Part shown: piece by piece, positions 9,224-20,464 of the stretch
Layout: each line of letters opens with the position of its first letter
How positions within the stretch are numbered: the first letter of the stretch is position 1
Assembly (NCBI RefSeq): GCF_000166295.1
Contig: NC_017506.1
Coordinates: 2,170,001-2,234,000 of the forward strand
Length of the DNA: 64,000 bases
Origin: Marinobacter adhaerens HP15
GTDB taxonomy: Bacteria; Pseudomonadota; Gammaproteobacteria; Pseudomonadales; Oleiphilaceae
Direction of reading: 5' to 3'
Notes under the pieces: generated by a model
Seen by the model: the letters and a program-made list of their open reading frames with translations, nothing else
Databases searched by the model: none
What the model was told of the DNA's origin: nothing
Translations under genes and position numbers: made by a program

Positions 9224-11494
9224 TCAGACCGCCTCTGCAGGCTCGTCCTCGTACTCGAATACCAGCTCGTCATCCCGCAGGTGGATGAAGACATCCCCGC
9301 CTTTCTCTGAAAGGCGCCCGAACAGGATCTGCTCGGCCAGCGGCCGCTTGATCTTGTCCTGGATCAGGCGGGACATGGGGCGGGCGCCCATGGTGACGTC
9401 ATAGCCCTTCTCGGCCAGCCAGGCCTTCGCCTCGTCATCCACATGCAGAACCACATGCTTCTCATCCAGCTGCGCCTGCAGCTCGGTGAGGAACTTGTCC
9501 ACCACGTGGGTGATGGTATCGATCTGCAGGTCGCCGAACTGGATGATACCGTCCAGGCGATTTCGGAATTCCGGCGTGAAGGTCTTGCTGATAATTTCCA
9601 TGCCGTCGGTGCTGTGATCCTGCTCGCTGAAGCCAATAGAGCGACGAGCCATGCTCTCGGCACCAGCGTTGGTGGTCATTACCAGAATGACGTGGCGGAA
9701 ATCTGCCTTGCGGCCGTTGTTATCGGTCAGCGTGCCGTGATCCATGACCTGCAGCAGGAGGTTGAACACTTCCGGATGGGCCTTCTCGATCTCGTCCAGC
9801 AGCAGGACACAGTGCGGATGCTTGTTCACCGACTCGGTCAACAGGCCACCCTGATCGTACCCAACGTAGCCCGGAGGCGCACCGATCAGCCGTGATACGG
9901 TGTGCCGCTCCATATACTCCGACATATCAAAGCGTACCAGTTCGATACCCAGAACCTTCGCCAACTGCTTGGTAACCTCGGTTTTACCGACACCGGTCGG
10001 CCCTGCGAACAGGAAGGCACCCTCTGGCTTCTCGGGGGCCTTGAGCCCGGCGCGAGCCAGCTTGATGGCAGTGGACAGCGATTCGATGGCCGGATCCTGA
10101 CCAAAGACCGTCATCTTCAGATCCCGCTCCAGGTTCCGCAGCAGATCCTTGTCGCTGGTAGACACGTTCTTCGGTGGGATACGGGCAATATTTGCAACCA
10201 CATCCTCGATCTCGGTGACATCAACGGTCTTCTTACGCTTGCCTTCCGGCTGCAGCCGCTGGCGCGCGCCCGCCTCGTCAATGACGTCAATCGCCTTGTC
10301 CGGCAAGTGCCGATCGGTGATGTAACGGTCGGACAACTCTGCAGCCACCCGAAGCGCCTTGTCGGTGTATTTGAGATCGTGGTGCTTTTCGAAATTCGGC
10401 TTGAGGCCCTTCAGGATCTGGTAGGTGTCCTCAACACTGGGCTCGTTCACATCGATTTTCTGGAAACGGCGCGCCAGGGCGCTGTCTTTCTCGAAAATAC
10501 CCCGGAACTCCTGGAACGTCGTTGAGCCAATGCACCGGATTTCACCCGAACTGAGCATGGGCTTCAACAGATTCGACGCATCCATCACGCCGCCGGAGGC
10601 AGAGCCCGCTCCGATGATGGTGTGGATCTCGTCGATGAACAGGATCGCGTGGTTTTCTTTCTTGAGTTCGGCAAGCAGACCTTTCAGACGCTTTTCGAAA
10701 TCGCCGCGGTACTTGGTTCCGGCCAGCAGGGCACCCAGATCCAGCGAGTAGACCACCGCATCGGAAATAATATCGGGGACCTGTCCGTCGACGATACGCT
10801 TGGCGAGCCCCTCTGCGATGGCGGTTTTGCCAACCCCGGCCTCGCCGACCAGAAGCGGATTGTTCTTCCGGCGGCGTACAAGGATCTGCACCACCCGCTC
10901 GACTTCGTGTTCACGGCCGATCAGCGGATCAATGCGGCCCTGACGGGCCTGCTCGTTCAGGTTGGTGGCGTAGCTTTCAAGCGGCTTGGATTGTCCGCCT
11001 TCCTCGCCAGCCTCCTCGTGGGACGCCTGATCCTGACTCTCCTGATCTTCGGCGCCCTGAACCCTGGAAATACCGTGGGAAACAAAGTTGACCACATCAA
11101 TGCGGGCAATGCTCTGTTTCTTGAGCACATACACCGCCTGGCTTTCCTGTTCACTAAAAATGGCCACCAGCACATTGGCGCCGGTTACCTCTTTCTTGCC
11201 CGAGGACTGCACATGGAACACAGCCCTTTGCAGGACTCGCTGGAACCCCAGTGTTGGCTGGGTCTCGCGCTCACTGTCGCTGCTCGGAATCAAAGGTGTG
11301 GTGGAGTCCACGAATTCGACAAGCTCTTCCTGAAGCCGCTTGAGGTCTGCACCACAGGCTTTCAGGACGCCCACTGCCGATTCATTATCCAGTAGGGCCA
11401 GCAACAAATGCTCCACAGTCATGAACTCATGACGCTTGTCCCGGGCATTCTTGAAGGCCGTATTCAGCGTAATTTCTAGATCTTTGCTCAGCAT
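9224..11494 (-). CDS. clpA: ATP-dependent Clp protease ATP-binding subunit ClpA
   Basis: Hexameric AAA+ unfoldase that feeds substrates to ClpP. The 756 residues start [11 protein letters not shown]; an ATG four codons earlier lies outside the family start. An N-domain (1-145) binds ClpS, a charged linker runs about 148-175, AAA-1 has Walker [10 protein letters not shown] (217-225), and AAA-2 has GPTGVGKTE near 500. The IGF tripeptide ([10 protein letters not shown], around 615) is the ClpP-docking loop. It lies directly downstream of clpS. No clpP is in the window. Confidence 0.97.
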   Translation of the reverse strand: MLSKDLEITLNTAFKNARDKRHEFMTVEHLLLALLDNESAVGVLKACGADLKRLQEELVEFVDSTTPLIPSSDSERETQPTLGFQRVLQRAVFHVQSSGKKEVTGANVLVAIFSEQESQAVYVLKKQSIARIDVVNFVSHGISRVQGAEDQESQDQASHEEAGEEGGQSKPLESYATNLNEQARQGRIDPLIGREHEVERVVQILVRRRKNNPLLVGEAGVGKTAIAEGLAKRIVDGQVPDIISDAVVYSLDLGALLAGTKYRGDFEKRLKGLLAELKKENHAILFIDEIHTIIGAGSASGGVMDASNLLKPMLSSGEIRCIGSTTFQEFRGIFEKDSALARRFQKIDVNEPSVEDTYQILKGLKPNFEKHHDLKYTDKALRVAAELSDRYITDRHLPDKAIDVIDEAGARQRLQPEGKRKKTVDVTEIEDVVANIARIPPKNVSTSDKDLLRNLERDLKMTVFGQDPAIESLSTAIKLARAGLKAPEKPEGAFLFAGPTGVGKTEVTKQLAKVLGIELVRFDMSEYMERHTVSRLIGAPPGYVGYDQGGLLTESVNKHPHCVLLLDEIEKAHPEVFNLLLQVMDHGTLTDNNGRKADFRHVILVMTTNAGAESMARRSIGFSEQDHSTDGMEIISKTFTPEFRNRLDGIIQFGDLQIDTITHVVDKFLTELQAQLDEKHVVLHVDDEAKAWLAEKGYDVTMGARPMSRLIQDKIKRPLAEQILFGRLSEKGGDVFIHLRDDELVFEYEDEPAEAV

Positions 11495-11512
11495 GGGCCA
11501 CCCCAACGTCTA

Positions 11513-11875
11513 TCAGTCCGCACGTTCAATCTCGCAAAGGAGCGGATGTTCGCATTCCGAAGAATACTGGTTCACCTGTGCCGCCTTTGTTTCCGCGATG
11601 TCCCGGGTATATACCCCGCATACAGCTTTTCCCTGTGTATGGACGAGCAGCATCACCTGCGTCGCCTTTTCCTCATTCATTCCGAAGAACTTCATCAACA
11701 CATCGACCACAAAATCCATGGGCGTGTAATCATCGTTCAGAAGCACCACCCTGTATCGCGCCGGGCGCTTGAGAGCGGGCTTCTCGGGAGCAACGCTGAG
11801 GTCATCCTGTCGCCCCGGTTGTTCGTCCTCCCCCTGATTGAATACTAGTAGAGAATTTTCGATAGTCCGCATCAT
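11513..11875 (-). CDS. clpS: ATP-dependent Clp protease adaptor ClpS
   Basis: Delivers N-degron proteins (N-terminal Leu, Phe, Trp, Tyr) to ClpA. The 120 residues have a variable N-terminal tail (1-35) then the conserved core: [44 protein letters not shown]. The [10 protein letters not shown] segment forms the degron-binding pocket. Start may be either of two adjacent ATGs (11875 or 11872). It is separated from clpA by only 18 bases. Confidence 0.96.
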   Translation of the reverse strand: MMRTIENSLLVFNQGEDEQPGRQDDLSVAPEKPALKRPARYRVVLLNDDYTPMDFVVDVLMKFFGMNEEKATQVMLLVHTQGKAVCGVYTRDIAETKAAQVNQYSSECEHPLLCEIERAD

Positions 11876-12178
11876 TCCTTACCGGTTTATCGGTGCCCTT
11901 GTTAAATGTGGATGTCCGCCCCGGGGTTTTCAAGCGGGGCATGAGATATTTATCAATACGAACATGATACCGCTTCCAGACTGCGTTCAACCACACATTC
12001 CAGGCATAGAAACTATTGACTCACCGCAATGATTGGCCGAAAGTTAAGTTGCAATGTAAAATAATGTAAATCCATGCAAGGTTTGTGTAACAGGATTCGG
12101 ACCGACTGTGCGACGGCGCCGATAGGCACACAGAGAATTAACAAGAATAGAGACAGCAAAAGAACAGGGGAGTTCATC
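11876..12178. promoter_or_regulatory. Divergent clpS/cspD promoter region and long cspD leader
   Basis: About 300 bases with no credible gene. On the plus strand TTGGCC (12033-12038) and TAAAAT (12057-12062) with an 18-base spacer could drive cspD. That would leave a leader of about 110 bases, in line with the long 5' leaders of cold-shock genes. A clpS promoter must also lie here but no convincing pair stood out. Confidence 0.4.
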
Positions 12179-12490
12179 ATGCCAAGAGGCAAGGTCAAGT
12201 GGTTCAACAATGCCAAAGGGTACGGATTCATCATCGAGGATGGCTGCAGTGACGACCTGTTTGCGCACTTCTCTTCGGTGCAAATGGACGGCTACAAGAC
12301 CTTAAAAGCCGGCCAGGCCGTAACCTTCGACAAAAAGCCCAGCGACAAGGGCATTCACGCAGTCAACATCGTTCCCGACGAGCTGCCTGCCAGCAAGGCG
12401 CAAACTGACGCCAGCAGCGACTCTGCCGGACAATCCGGCCAGCAGGAATCAGGCAGGGACGGCTATCCGCCCCGTGCAGTCAACGCCTGA
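12179..12490 (+). CDS. cspD: Cold-shock-domain protein CspD
   Basis: Single-stranded nucleic acid binding protein of 103 residues. The cold-shock domain fills residues 1-68 with RNP1-like KGYGFI and RNP2-like DLFAHFS, starting from the canonical MPRGKVKWFNNAKGYGFI. A 35-residue polar tail (Gln, Ser, Asp) follows. Position divergent from clpS is the conserved place of CspD, a stationary-phase inhibitor of replication in E. coli. A longer reading from 12074 is rejected because the added residues are unrelated to the family. Confidence 0.92.
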   Translation: MPRGKVKWFNNAKGYGFIIEDGCSDDLFAHFSSVQMDGYKTLKAGQAVTFDKKPSDKGIHAVNIVPDELPASKAQTDASSDSAGQSGQQESGRDGYPPRAVNA

Positions 12491-12512
12491 CCTGTTCTGG
12501 TAACGCAAAATC

Positions 12513-12551
12513 ACACCCACCGGTCGTCTGCTGGTGGGGGTCTCTTTTTTT
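12513..12551 (+). terminator. Rho-independent terminator of cspD
   Basis: CCCACC (12516-12521) pairs with GGTGGG (12533-12538) and the hairpin is followed by TCTCTTTTTTT. Confidence 0.75.
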
Positions 12552-12676
12552 GTCCTTCAAAAAACGTCGGGTGACAGGTCCCCCTGGGCGGTGGCGCCCG
12601 CCCTACTTTGCCAGCCTTCCTGTTTGCAGTACGCTGCACTGCTCAAAGACAGCGGATATCCGGGAAAGACCTGCGC

Positions 12677-13309
12677 ATGGCCGAACTCGTGCTTTTCAAT
12701 AAACCCTTTCATGTTCTGAGCCAATTCACAGACGATGGCGCTTCCGGAAGTAAACCACCTCGCGCTACCCTGGCAGATTACGTGCACATCCCGGGCATAT
12801 ATCCGGCCGGACGTCTGGACTACGATTCCGAGGGCCTGCTCCTTCTGACCGCTGAAGGCTCCCTGCAACACCGCATAGCGTCACCATCACTGAAGATGCC
12901 AAAGACCTACTGGGTGCAGGTAGAAGGAAACATTTCTGAAGAAGCACTGAGACACCTGGCTAGCGGTGTGCAGCTCAAGGATGGTCTGACCCGGCCGGCA
13001 AAAGCCGACAGAATGCCTGCCCCGACGGTCTGGCCGAGAGTGCCTCCGGTGCGTCATCGGGATAACATTCCGACGAGCTGGATTGAACTGACGATAACCG
13101 AGGGCAAGAACCGGCAGGTACGTCGAATGACCGCTGCCGTCGGGTTTCCGACACTTCGCCTGATCCGGTATCGGATTGGTGACTGGACCCTTGACGGCCT
13201 CGAATCCGGAGCCCATCGAACGGTCACCGTCAATTTACCCGCTTCACCAAAACCAACCCGCCGCGGCAACGCCGCTGGCGCCCGAACCAGGAGAAACCGG
13301 AAATCATGA
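12677..13309 (+). CDS. rluE: 23S rRNA pseudouridine synthase RluE
   Basis: Isomerises a uridine in 23S rRNA (U2457 in E. coli). The 210-residue RsuA-family protein has the catalytic Asp48 in GRLDYDSEGLLLLT and a C-terminal GKNRQVRRMTAAVGFPTLRLIR block, without an S4 domain. RluE is the closest member by length and lack of S4. The ATG is chosen because the family begins with a LVLFNKP-type strand. The stop overlaps the nudJ start. Confidence 0.9.
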   Translation: MAELVLFNKPFHVLSQFTDDGASGSKPPRATLADYVHIPGIYPAGRLDYDSEGLLLLTAEGSLQHRIASPSLKMPKTYWVQVEGNISEEALRHLASGVQLKDGLTRPAKADRMPAPTVWPRVPPVRHRDNIPTSWIELTITEGKNRQVRRMTAAVGFPTLRLIRYRIGDWTLDGLESGAHRTVTVNLPASPKPTRRGNAAGARTRRNRKS

Positions 13310-13770
13310 CCTGGACACCCCATGCTACCGTGGCCGTCATAGTCGAGGATGAAGCCGGCCGTTACCTGATGGTTGAAGAGATCAGCGGCGGCAAGGTTGT
13401 TTTCAACCAGCCGGCTGGCCATATCGAAGAAGATGAAGCCATTCTGGATGCCGTTCGACGGGAAACCCTTGAAGAGACAGGCTGGAACATAGAGCCCATA
13501 CACTTCCTTGGCATTTACACCTACAAGGCTCCGGCCAACGGCGTTACCTACTATCGTTTCTGCTACGCTGCGCGGGCTGGCGACCGGGTTACTGAACAGC
13601 TGGACGATGGCATCATCGCCGCCCACTGGCTCACCCTGGATGAAATCCGCGCGCTGGGGGACAAACTGCGCAGTCCGCTGGTCATCCAGTGCATAGAAGA
13701 TTACCGAAACGGCCGGCGATACCCGCTGGACGTGGTGGTGGACGCGCAGACGCCACCCTCGGAAAGATGA
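13306..13770 (+). CDS. nudJ: Nudix phosphatase NudJ
   Basis: Nudix hydrolase of 154 residues. In E. coli NudJ removes phosphate from thiamine pyrimidine pyrophosphate and nucleotides. The Nudix box GHIEEDEAILDAVRRETLEE is complete (about 43-62). The start ATGA overlaps the rluE stop, and the gene lies just before mnmA, the same rluE-nudJ-mnmA-hflD-purB order found in enteric bacteria. Confidence 0.92.
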   Translation: MTWTPHATVAVIVEDEAGRYLMVEEISGGKVVFNQPAGHIEEDEAILDAVRRETLEETGWNIEPIHFLGIYTYKAPANGVTYYRFCYAARAGDRVTEQLDDGIIAAHWLTLDEIRALGDKLRSPLVIQCIEDYRNGRRYPLDVVVDAQTPPSER

Positions 13771-13806
13771 TAAACTCGCGGTTTTTTAGTCGGTAACGAA
13801 GCTGTC

Positions 13807-14994
13807 ATGACCAACGCACCCGAAGCCTCCTCTCCAAACAGTAACGCCAACACGCGTGTGATCGTCGGCATGTCCGGCGGCGTGGATTCTTCAGTGGCCG
13901 CCTGGCTTCTGAAAGACCAGGGCTATCAGGTTGAAGGCCTGTTCATGAAAAATTGGGACGAGGATGACGGCACCGAGTACTGCACAGCCATGACAGATCT
14001 GGCCGACGCCCAGGCCGTTGCCGATGCCATCGGCATCAAACTGCACACCGCCAGTTTTGCAGCCGAGTACTGGGACCGGGTTTTTGAGCACTTCCTCTCT
14101 GAATATCAGGCCGGACGAACACCCAATCCGGATATTCTTTGTAACAAAGAAGTGAAATTCCGGGCTTTTCTGGACTATGCCATCACCCTTGGTGCCGACT
14201 ATATTGCAACGGGCCACTACGCCCGGCAACGGCCGATTGCTGGTTCAACGGGCAAGGCCCAACTCCTGAAGGGACTGGATCCGAACAAGGACCAGAGCTA
14301 TTTCCTGCATGCCGTCTCCGGCGACCGCATTGCGCGGACCCTTTTCCCGGTCGGCGAGCTGGAAAAACCGGAAGTCCGCCGTATTGCCGAACAACAGGGT
14401 TTCGTTACCCATGATAAAAAAGACTCCACCGGTATCTGCTTTATCGGCGAACGCAAGTTCAAAGACTTCCTGAAGCAATACCTTCCGGCCCAGCCCGGCG
14501 ACATTGAAACACCGGACGGCCAGAAAATTGGCCGGCACCAGGGCCTTATGTATCACACCATCGGCCAGAGACAGGGCCTGGGCATTGGCGGTCTCAGTGA
14601 ATTCGGGGACGAGCCCTGGTATGTGGCGGAGAAAGACCTCAGCCGCAATGTGCTTGTTGCGGTTCAGGGCAAACACCATCCCCTGCTCTTTTCCCGTGGC
14701 CTCGTATCCGGTCCGATCGACTGGGTTGCCGGAGAGGCACCTGCTGGACATTTCCGCTGCAAGGCCAAGACCCGTTATCGCCAGCCGGATCAGGATTGCC
14801 AGGTTCTGTTGATCGACGGCGGTGTCCGCGTCGATTTTGACGACGCCCAGCGGGCTGTCACGCCCGGGCAGTCCGTGGTTTTCTACGACGGCGAGGTGTG
14901 CCTTGGTGGCGGCGTTATTGAGCAGACCTGGCGTGACGACGAACCACTTCCAGACCGTCTGACCGGCACACGTTCCGAGGAACAGACCGCATGA
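13807..14994 (+). CDS. mnmA: tRNA-specific 2-thiouridylase MnmA
   Basis: Inserts sulfur at position 2 of wobble uridine 34 in Lys, Glu and Gln tRNAs. The 395 residues include the PP-loop [15 protein letters not shown] (about 22-36), the catalytic cysteine pair (NPDILCNKE and [10 protein letters not shown]), and a C-terminal beta domain. Sulfur comes through the Tus relay, of which tusA lies at 32.2 kb. The stop overlaps hflD by four bases. Confidence 0.96.
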   Translation: MTNAPEASSPNSNANTRVIVGMSGGVDSSVAAWLLKDQGYQVEGLFMKNWDEDDGTEYCTAMTDLADAQAVADAIGIKLHTASFAAEYWDRVFEHFLSEYQAGRTPNPDILCNKEVKFRAFLDYAITLGADYIATGHYARQRPIAGSTGKAQLLKGLDPNKDQSYFLHAVSGDRIARTLFPVGELEKPEVRRIAEQQGFVTHDKKDSTGICFIGERKFKDFLKQYLPAQPGDIETPDGQKIGRHQGLMYHTIGQRQGLGIGGLSEFGDEPWYVAEKDLSRNVLVAVQGKHHPLLFSRGLVSGPIDWVAGEAPAGHFRCKAKTRYRQPDQDCQVLLIDGGVRVDFDDAQRAVTPGQSVVFYDGEVCLGGGVIEQTWRDDEPLPDRLTGTRSEEQTA

Positions 14995-15635
14995 GCCGCT
15001 CACTCAAGGATCAGACCCTGGCGTTGGCCGGGGTATTCCAGGCCGCCAACCTGGTCCAGCAGATTGCCCACAATGGCCAGTGCAACGAGGCCAGCCTGGA
15101 AACATCTATCCGTTCCCTGTTTGCCACCAACCCGGAGAACACACTGGACGTCTACGGAGGCGAGCTTCGCGATATCCGCGAAGGCCTCGTCACCCTGTCC
15201 TCGGTGCTCAGCCAGCAGTCACGGCAGCAGGACATCGAAGTTCTGCGCTACGCCCTCAACCTGATCCAGCTCGAATCCAAACTGAATCGCCGCTCTGACA
15301 TGCTGGACGTGATTGGCAGTCGCATTGATCAGGCCAGGCACACCGCCAGCCACTTCGGGTACACACACCCGAACCTGATCAGCAATCTGGCTTCCGTCTA
15401 CGCCGATACCATCAGCACCTTTCGCCAGCGTATCCAGGTGAGCGGTAACCCCTCTGTGCTCCAACGCGAGGAGAATGCCGCGAAAGTGCGGGCACTGCTG
15501 CTGGCGGGTATCCGTTCCGCAGTGCTCTGGCGCCAGACCGGCGGCCGACGCTGGCAACTGATCTTTGCCCGCAAGAAAGTGATCGGGCTTGCCAAAGAGC
15601 TTGCCGAAGAAGCCAATCGCTCCCTCTACCACTGA
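14991..15635 (+). CDS. hflD: High-frequency lysogenization protein HflD homologue
   Basis: A 214-residue, mostly helical peripheral membrane protein. In E. coli HflD binds phage lambda CII and its loss raises lysogeny; its host role is unclear. Recognised from the start ([20 protein letters not shown]), the [11 protein letters not shown] segment, the [19 protein letters not shown] block and the position between mnmA and purB. Confidence 0.92.
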   Translation: MSRSLKDQTLALAGVFQAANLVQQIAHNGQCNEASLETSIRSLFATNPENTLDVYGGELRDIREGLVTLSSVLSQQSRQQDIEVLRYALNLIQLESKLNRRSDMLDVIGSRIDQARHTASHFGYTHPNLISNLASVYADTISTFRQRIQVSGNPSVLQREENAAKVRALLLAGIRSAVLWRQTGGRRWQLIFARKKVIGLAKELAEEANRSLYH

Positions 15636-15707
15636 CGGCGCTGATTCAGAGCCGGCGGTGGTGTATGATATGCACCCCTATTTTCTTTTGATCCGATTCT
15701 TTGATGA

Positions 15708-17090
<1,383 letters not shown>

Positions 17091-17107
17091 AACCGGGAGT
17101 AACACCC

Positions 17108-18259
17108 ATGGACATGCTTGGCGGACTCACACCCTCTGAATTTCTGCGGGACTATTGGCAGAAAAAGCCGCTGGTTATCCGTCAGGCGTTTCCCGATTTC
17201 CAGTGCCCGGTCAGCGCTGATGAACTGGCCGGCCTGGCCTGTGAGGAGGGCGTCGAGTCCCGGATTGTGATCGAAAATGACGATGGCAAGCCCTGGCAGC
17301 TCCACAACGGCCCCTTTTCGCCGGACCGGTTCAGCAGCCTGCCCGAACAGGACTGGACGCTCCTGGTACAGGGGCTGGACCACTGGGTGCCCGATATTGC
17401 AGATTTGCTGGAACACTTCCGCTTCATCCCCAATTGGCGCCTGGATGACATTATGGCCAGTTTTGCCCCGAAAGGCGGCAGCGTTGGCCCCCATTACGAC
17501 CAGTATGATGTATTCCTCCTCCAGGCCCAGGGCCACCGCCGGTGGACGTTTGGAGGCCATTGCGATCATACCTCTCCCCGCGTAGAGGGCACTCCGCTGC
17601 GCATTCTGAGCAGCTGGGATGGCGAAGAAACCGTTACTCTGGCACCCGGTGACATGCTGTATCTGCCGCCGGGTATTGGCCACCATGGAGTGGCCGAGGA
17701 TGACTGTATCACGCTGTCGGTTGGCTTCCGTGCACCCACCGTGGATGACATTCTGACCGGATTTACCGATTTCCTCTGCAGCCAGTCCGACGCCTCAGAT
17801 CACCTGAACGATCCGGATCTGAAAATACAGGACAATCCGGGCACGATTCAGCCGGACGTGGTTGACCGCCTCGAGACCGTTATTCGGGAAAAACTTGAGG
17901 ACCGCCGGCAACTGGCCCTCTGGTTTGGCCAGTTCTCAACGGCGCCCAAGAGCATGGATATTGTCGTGCCCGCGGAGGAGCCTGCGTCCACCGGAGACGT
18001 CGCCGAAGCAATACACGCGGGCGAGCAGCTGCGGTGGAACGAAGGCTCCCGTTTCGCGTTCTACGAGTTTGCCAGCGAAACCGCCCTGTTTGTGGACGGC
18101 GAGCAGTTCCTGCTCAAGGGCGATGCTCAGCCGTTTGCTCCGCTTCTCTGCTCGGGGGCCCGCGTCGATATGGCGACCCTCGCCCGGCTCTCCGAAGACG
18201 AAGCATTGCTTGGACTTCTGACCACGCTCTACAATCAAGGCTCGGTTTACTTCGAATAG
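17108..18259 (+). CDS. roxA: Ribosomal protein L16 arginine hydroxylase (RoxA/YcfD)
   Basis: Fe(II)/2-oxoglutarate oxygenase of the JmjC/cupin class that hydroxylates an arginine of ribosomal protein uL16 in E. coli. The 383 residues carry the iron triad His129-x-Asp131 (GPHYDQYDVF) and His192 (PPGIGHHG), then a dimerisation and winged-helix C-terminal part. It follows purB by 17 bases and probably shares its transcript. Confidence 0.9.
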   Translation: MDMLGGLTPSEFLRDYWQKKPLVIRQAFPDFQCPVSADELAGLACEEGVESRIVIENDDGKPWQLHNGPFSPDRFSSLPEQDWTLLVQGLDHWVPDIADLLEHFRFIPNWRLDDIMASFAPKGGSVGPHYDQYDVFLLQAQGHRRWTFGGHCDHTSPRVEGTPLRILSSWDGEETVTLAPGDMLYLPPGIGHHGVAEDDCITLSVGFRAPTVDDILTGFTDFLCSQSDASDHLNDPDLKIQDNPGTIQPDVVDRLETVIREKLEDRRQLALWFGQFSTAPKSMDIVVPAEEPASTGDVAEAIHAGEQLRWNEGSRFAFYEFASETALFVDGEQFLLKGDAQPFAPLLCSGARVDMATLARLSEDEALLGLLTTLYNQGSVYFE

Positions 18260-18264
18260 GCGTT

Positions 18265-19230
18265 ATGAGCATCCGGTTTCGCAAATACAGCTGGCAACTG
18301 GCCCCAGCATTCATCCGGGATATCCGCCAGCAGGTGTTTATTGAGGAACAGAAAGTTCCGCCGGAGCTGGAGTGGGATGAAACCGACGAAATTGCCGATC
18401 ACTATCTGGCAGTGCTGCCAGACAATACCCCGGCAGGCGTGGCACGACTGTTTTCAACCCTTGAAGAGACCGGCCACATCGGTCGCATGGCGATCCTGCC
18501 CCAATACCGCGGACAGGGTATCGGGGAAGCATTGCTCCGGCACCTGATCGCAGAATCGGCTGACCGTTTTGCCGAGCTCAGGTTGTCTGCCCAGGAGCAC
18601 GCCATTCCTTTTTATCAACGGTCAGGCTTCCACGTCTGTTCGGGCGTTTACGACGACGCCGGCATTCCCCACTTTGACATGCGTAGCCTGGCACCGGGAC
18701 TCGCGGCCGAGGGCCTTGGCTCCCGGGACCGGCCGATGATTCTGGGCAGCGACACAGACTCCTGGCTGTTTGATACCGAGGCCAGGCTACTGGGGCTAAT
18801 GGATTCGGTGGTTGGCCAGGCCGGCCAGCGCATCTGGCTGTATGACCGCCTGCTCGAACACGATCTGTATGACCGGCATCGTTTCCGGGAGCTGATCTCC
18901 GCCCTGGCCCGTCGGCACCGGCTCAGCGAAGTCAGGTTGCTGATCCATGACGACAAGCCGCTGGTGAAACGTCGACACACACTGGTCGAACTGATGCGCC
19001 GGCTGCCGAGCCGCATGGAACTTCGACTGGTCAACGAGGACTACCCGGTTGAGGACCAGCCCTTCATTATTGCTGACCGTGAAGGCGTGGTGTACCGACA
19101 TGATTTCTACAAGCCAGAGGGTTTCGCCAAGTTCTCGGACGGCGGCCGCGTAAAGCTCTTGTCGGAAAACTTCCAGCGCATGTGGGATGCAGCCCGCCCT
19201 TCCCTGGAGCTTCGGGAGCTACCGCTCTGA
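18265..19230 (+). CDS. GNAT acetyltransferase fused to a C-terminal domain of unknown function
   Basis: A 321-residue protein. Residues 1-145 are a GNAT N-acetyltransferase: substrate strands at RQQVFIEEQKVP, the acetyl-CoA loop region AILPQYRGQGIGEALL, and HAIPFYQRSGFH. Residues about 160-315 form a second domain with RIWLYDRLLEHDLYD, KRRHTLVELMRRLPSRMELR and DREGVVYRHDFYKPEG, reminiscent of phospholipase D-like or DUF7931 sequences but without an HKD motif. It begins five bases after roxA. The substrate is unknown. Its 3' end overlaps the convergent LysR gene by 12 bases. Confidence 0.82.
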   Translation: MSIRFRKYSWQLAPAFIRDIRQQVFIEEQKVPPELEWDETDEIADHYLAVLPDNTPAGVARLFSTLEETGHIGRMAILPQYRGQGIGEALLRHLIAESADRFAELRLSAQEHAIPFYQRSGFHVCSGVYDDAGIPHFDMRSLAPGLAAEGLGSRDRPMILGSDTDSWLFDTEARLLGLMDSVVGQAGQRIWLYDRLLEHDLYDRHRFRELISALARRHRLSEVRLLIHDDKPLVKRRHTLVELMRRLPSRMELRLVNEDYPVEDQPFIIADREGVVYRHDFYKPEGFAKFSDGGRVKLLSENFQRMWDAARPSLELRELPL

Positions 19231-20229
19231 GTGATGGGCCTGGGGCGCGTCCGGCGCTTCGAACCTGGCCCCGAACGGAGCAAACTCGGTATCCACCTCA
19301 GTAGCCACCTCAGCAATCAGTTTGCGCAGCCATTGATGATCCGCGTTGTGCTGCAACAGAGGGCTCCAGGCCATTTTCAGCTCGAACGGTGGAATCTCGA
19401 ACGGAGGCACCTTGACCACAAGATTCGGGTTGTCTTTCTGCAGCCAGGCTGCCCGGGATGGCAGCGTGGCAATCAGGTCATGCTGCTCGGCCAGCAGCAT
19501 CGCAACCTGATAGTGACGGGTGAAAACGGAAATCTGTCGCTTGCGCCCCATTCTCGACAGCGCCTCATCAACCCAGCCCAGTCGCTGGACATCCTTTGGG
19601 TTTACACCAACACCAACACCAAACCCGGTCTTGCTGACCCAGATATGGCTGGCGTCCAGATAGGTGTCCAGGGTGAAGGGCTCCTTCAATACCGGGTTAC
19701 GGGCGTTCATCAGGCAGGCAAAATACTCGGTCCAGAGCGTCTTCTGATGGAAAGACTGGGGGATCTTGTCGAACCGGTTAATCGCCATATCCAACCGCCC
19801 CTGCTCGACATCCAGGAAGCTGACATCACTGGGCGTGAGCACATCCAGGGTGACGTGCGGCGCTTCCTGACGGATCCGCCTCAGAACCCGGGGCATAAGG
19901 CAGGATTCGGCATAATCACTGGCCATGATCCGGAACACGCGCTGGCTTTCAAGAGCCGAAAACGGTGTCTTATCTTGCACGGCCTGTTCAATATCCGACA
20001 GGATTCCCCGCACCAGCGGTTGTAATTCACGCGCGCGCTCCGTGGCCGTCATACCCTCACTGGTTCGCACTAGGAGCGGATCACTGAACAGATCCCGCAA
20101 CCGCTTCAAACCATTGCTCATGGCAGGCTGGGTAATACCCAGGTGGTTCGCTGCCTTGGTCACATTCCGCTCGCGCAGCAACACATCCAGGTACACGAGC
20201 AGGTTCAGATCAACACGGGAAATATCCAC
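19219..20229 (-). CDS. LysR-family transcriptional regulator
   Basis: A 336-residue regulator. The N-terminal winged helix-turn-helix (about 1-65) reads SRVDLNLLVYLDVLLRERNVTKAANHLGITQPAMSNGLKRLRDLF in segments typical of the NodD/LinR-like branch; the rest is a ligand-binding domain. The GTG at 20229 is preferred because GGAG lies five bases upstream and because LysR proteins begin near this point; an ATG at 20253 would add eight residues. It is divergent from the 20465 gene across 235 bases, so it may control that unit, but no LysR box was identified. Confidence 0.88.
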   Translation of the reverse strand: MDISRVDLNLLVYLDVLLRERNVTKAANHLGITQPAMSNGLKRLRDLFSDPLLVRTSEGMTATERARELQPLVRGILSDIEQAVQDKTPFSALESQRVFRIMASDYAESCLMPRVLRRIRQEAPHVTLDVLTPSDVSFLDVEQGRLDMAINRFDKIPQSFHQKTLWTEYFACLMNARNPVLKEPFTLDTYLDASHIWVSKTGFGVGVGVNPKDVQRLGWVDEALSRMGRKRQISVFTRHYQVAMLLAEQHDLIATLPSRAAWLQKDNPNLVVKVPPFEIPPFELKMAWSPLLQHNADHQWLRKLIAEVATEVDTEFAPFGARFEAPDAPQAHHSER

Positions 20230-20464
20230 AAAAACTCCGGAACGCCAGAACAACAGGAAAAGCGAGGCTCATTCACGAGAGCAATATACATGATAGCGAG
20301 GATTCACGTAATCAATCAGCAACACGAACTTTCACATTTGAAAACGGATCTGGAGCGGTATTTCTGCTAGTCTTTCGGATACTTGCTGAATAATATCGGT
20401 GTTTTGAGGCCGGTTTGTACACCCGCCATCATTTGATCCTGAAGCCGGAGTCGTTACTGACAAA

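Noticed and set aside
12013..12062. TTGACT (12016) as the cspD -35 box
   Set aside because: No acceptable -10 sequence lies at 16-18 bases from it; TTGGCC/TAAAAT fits better.
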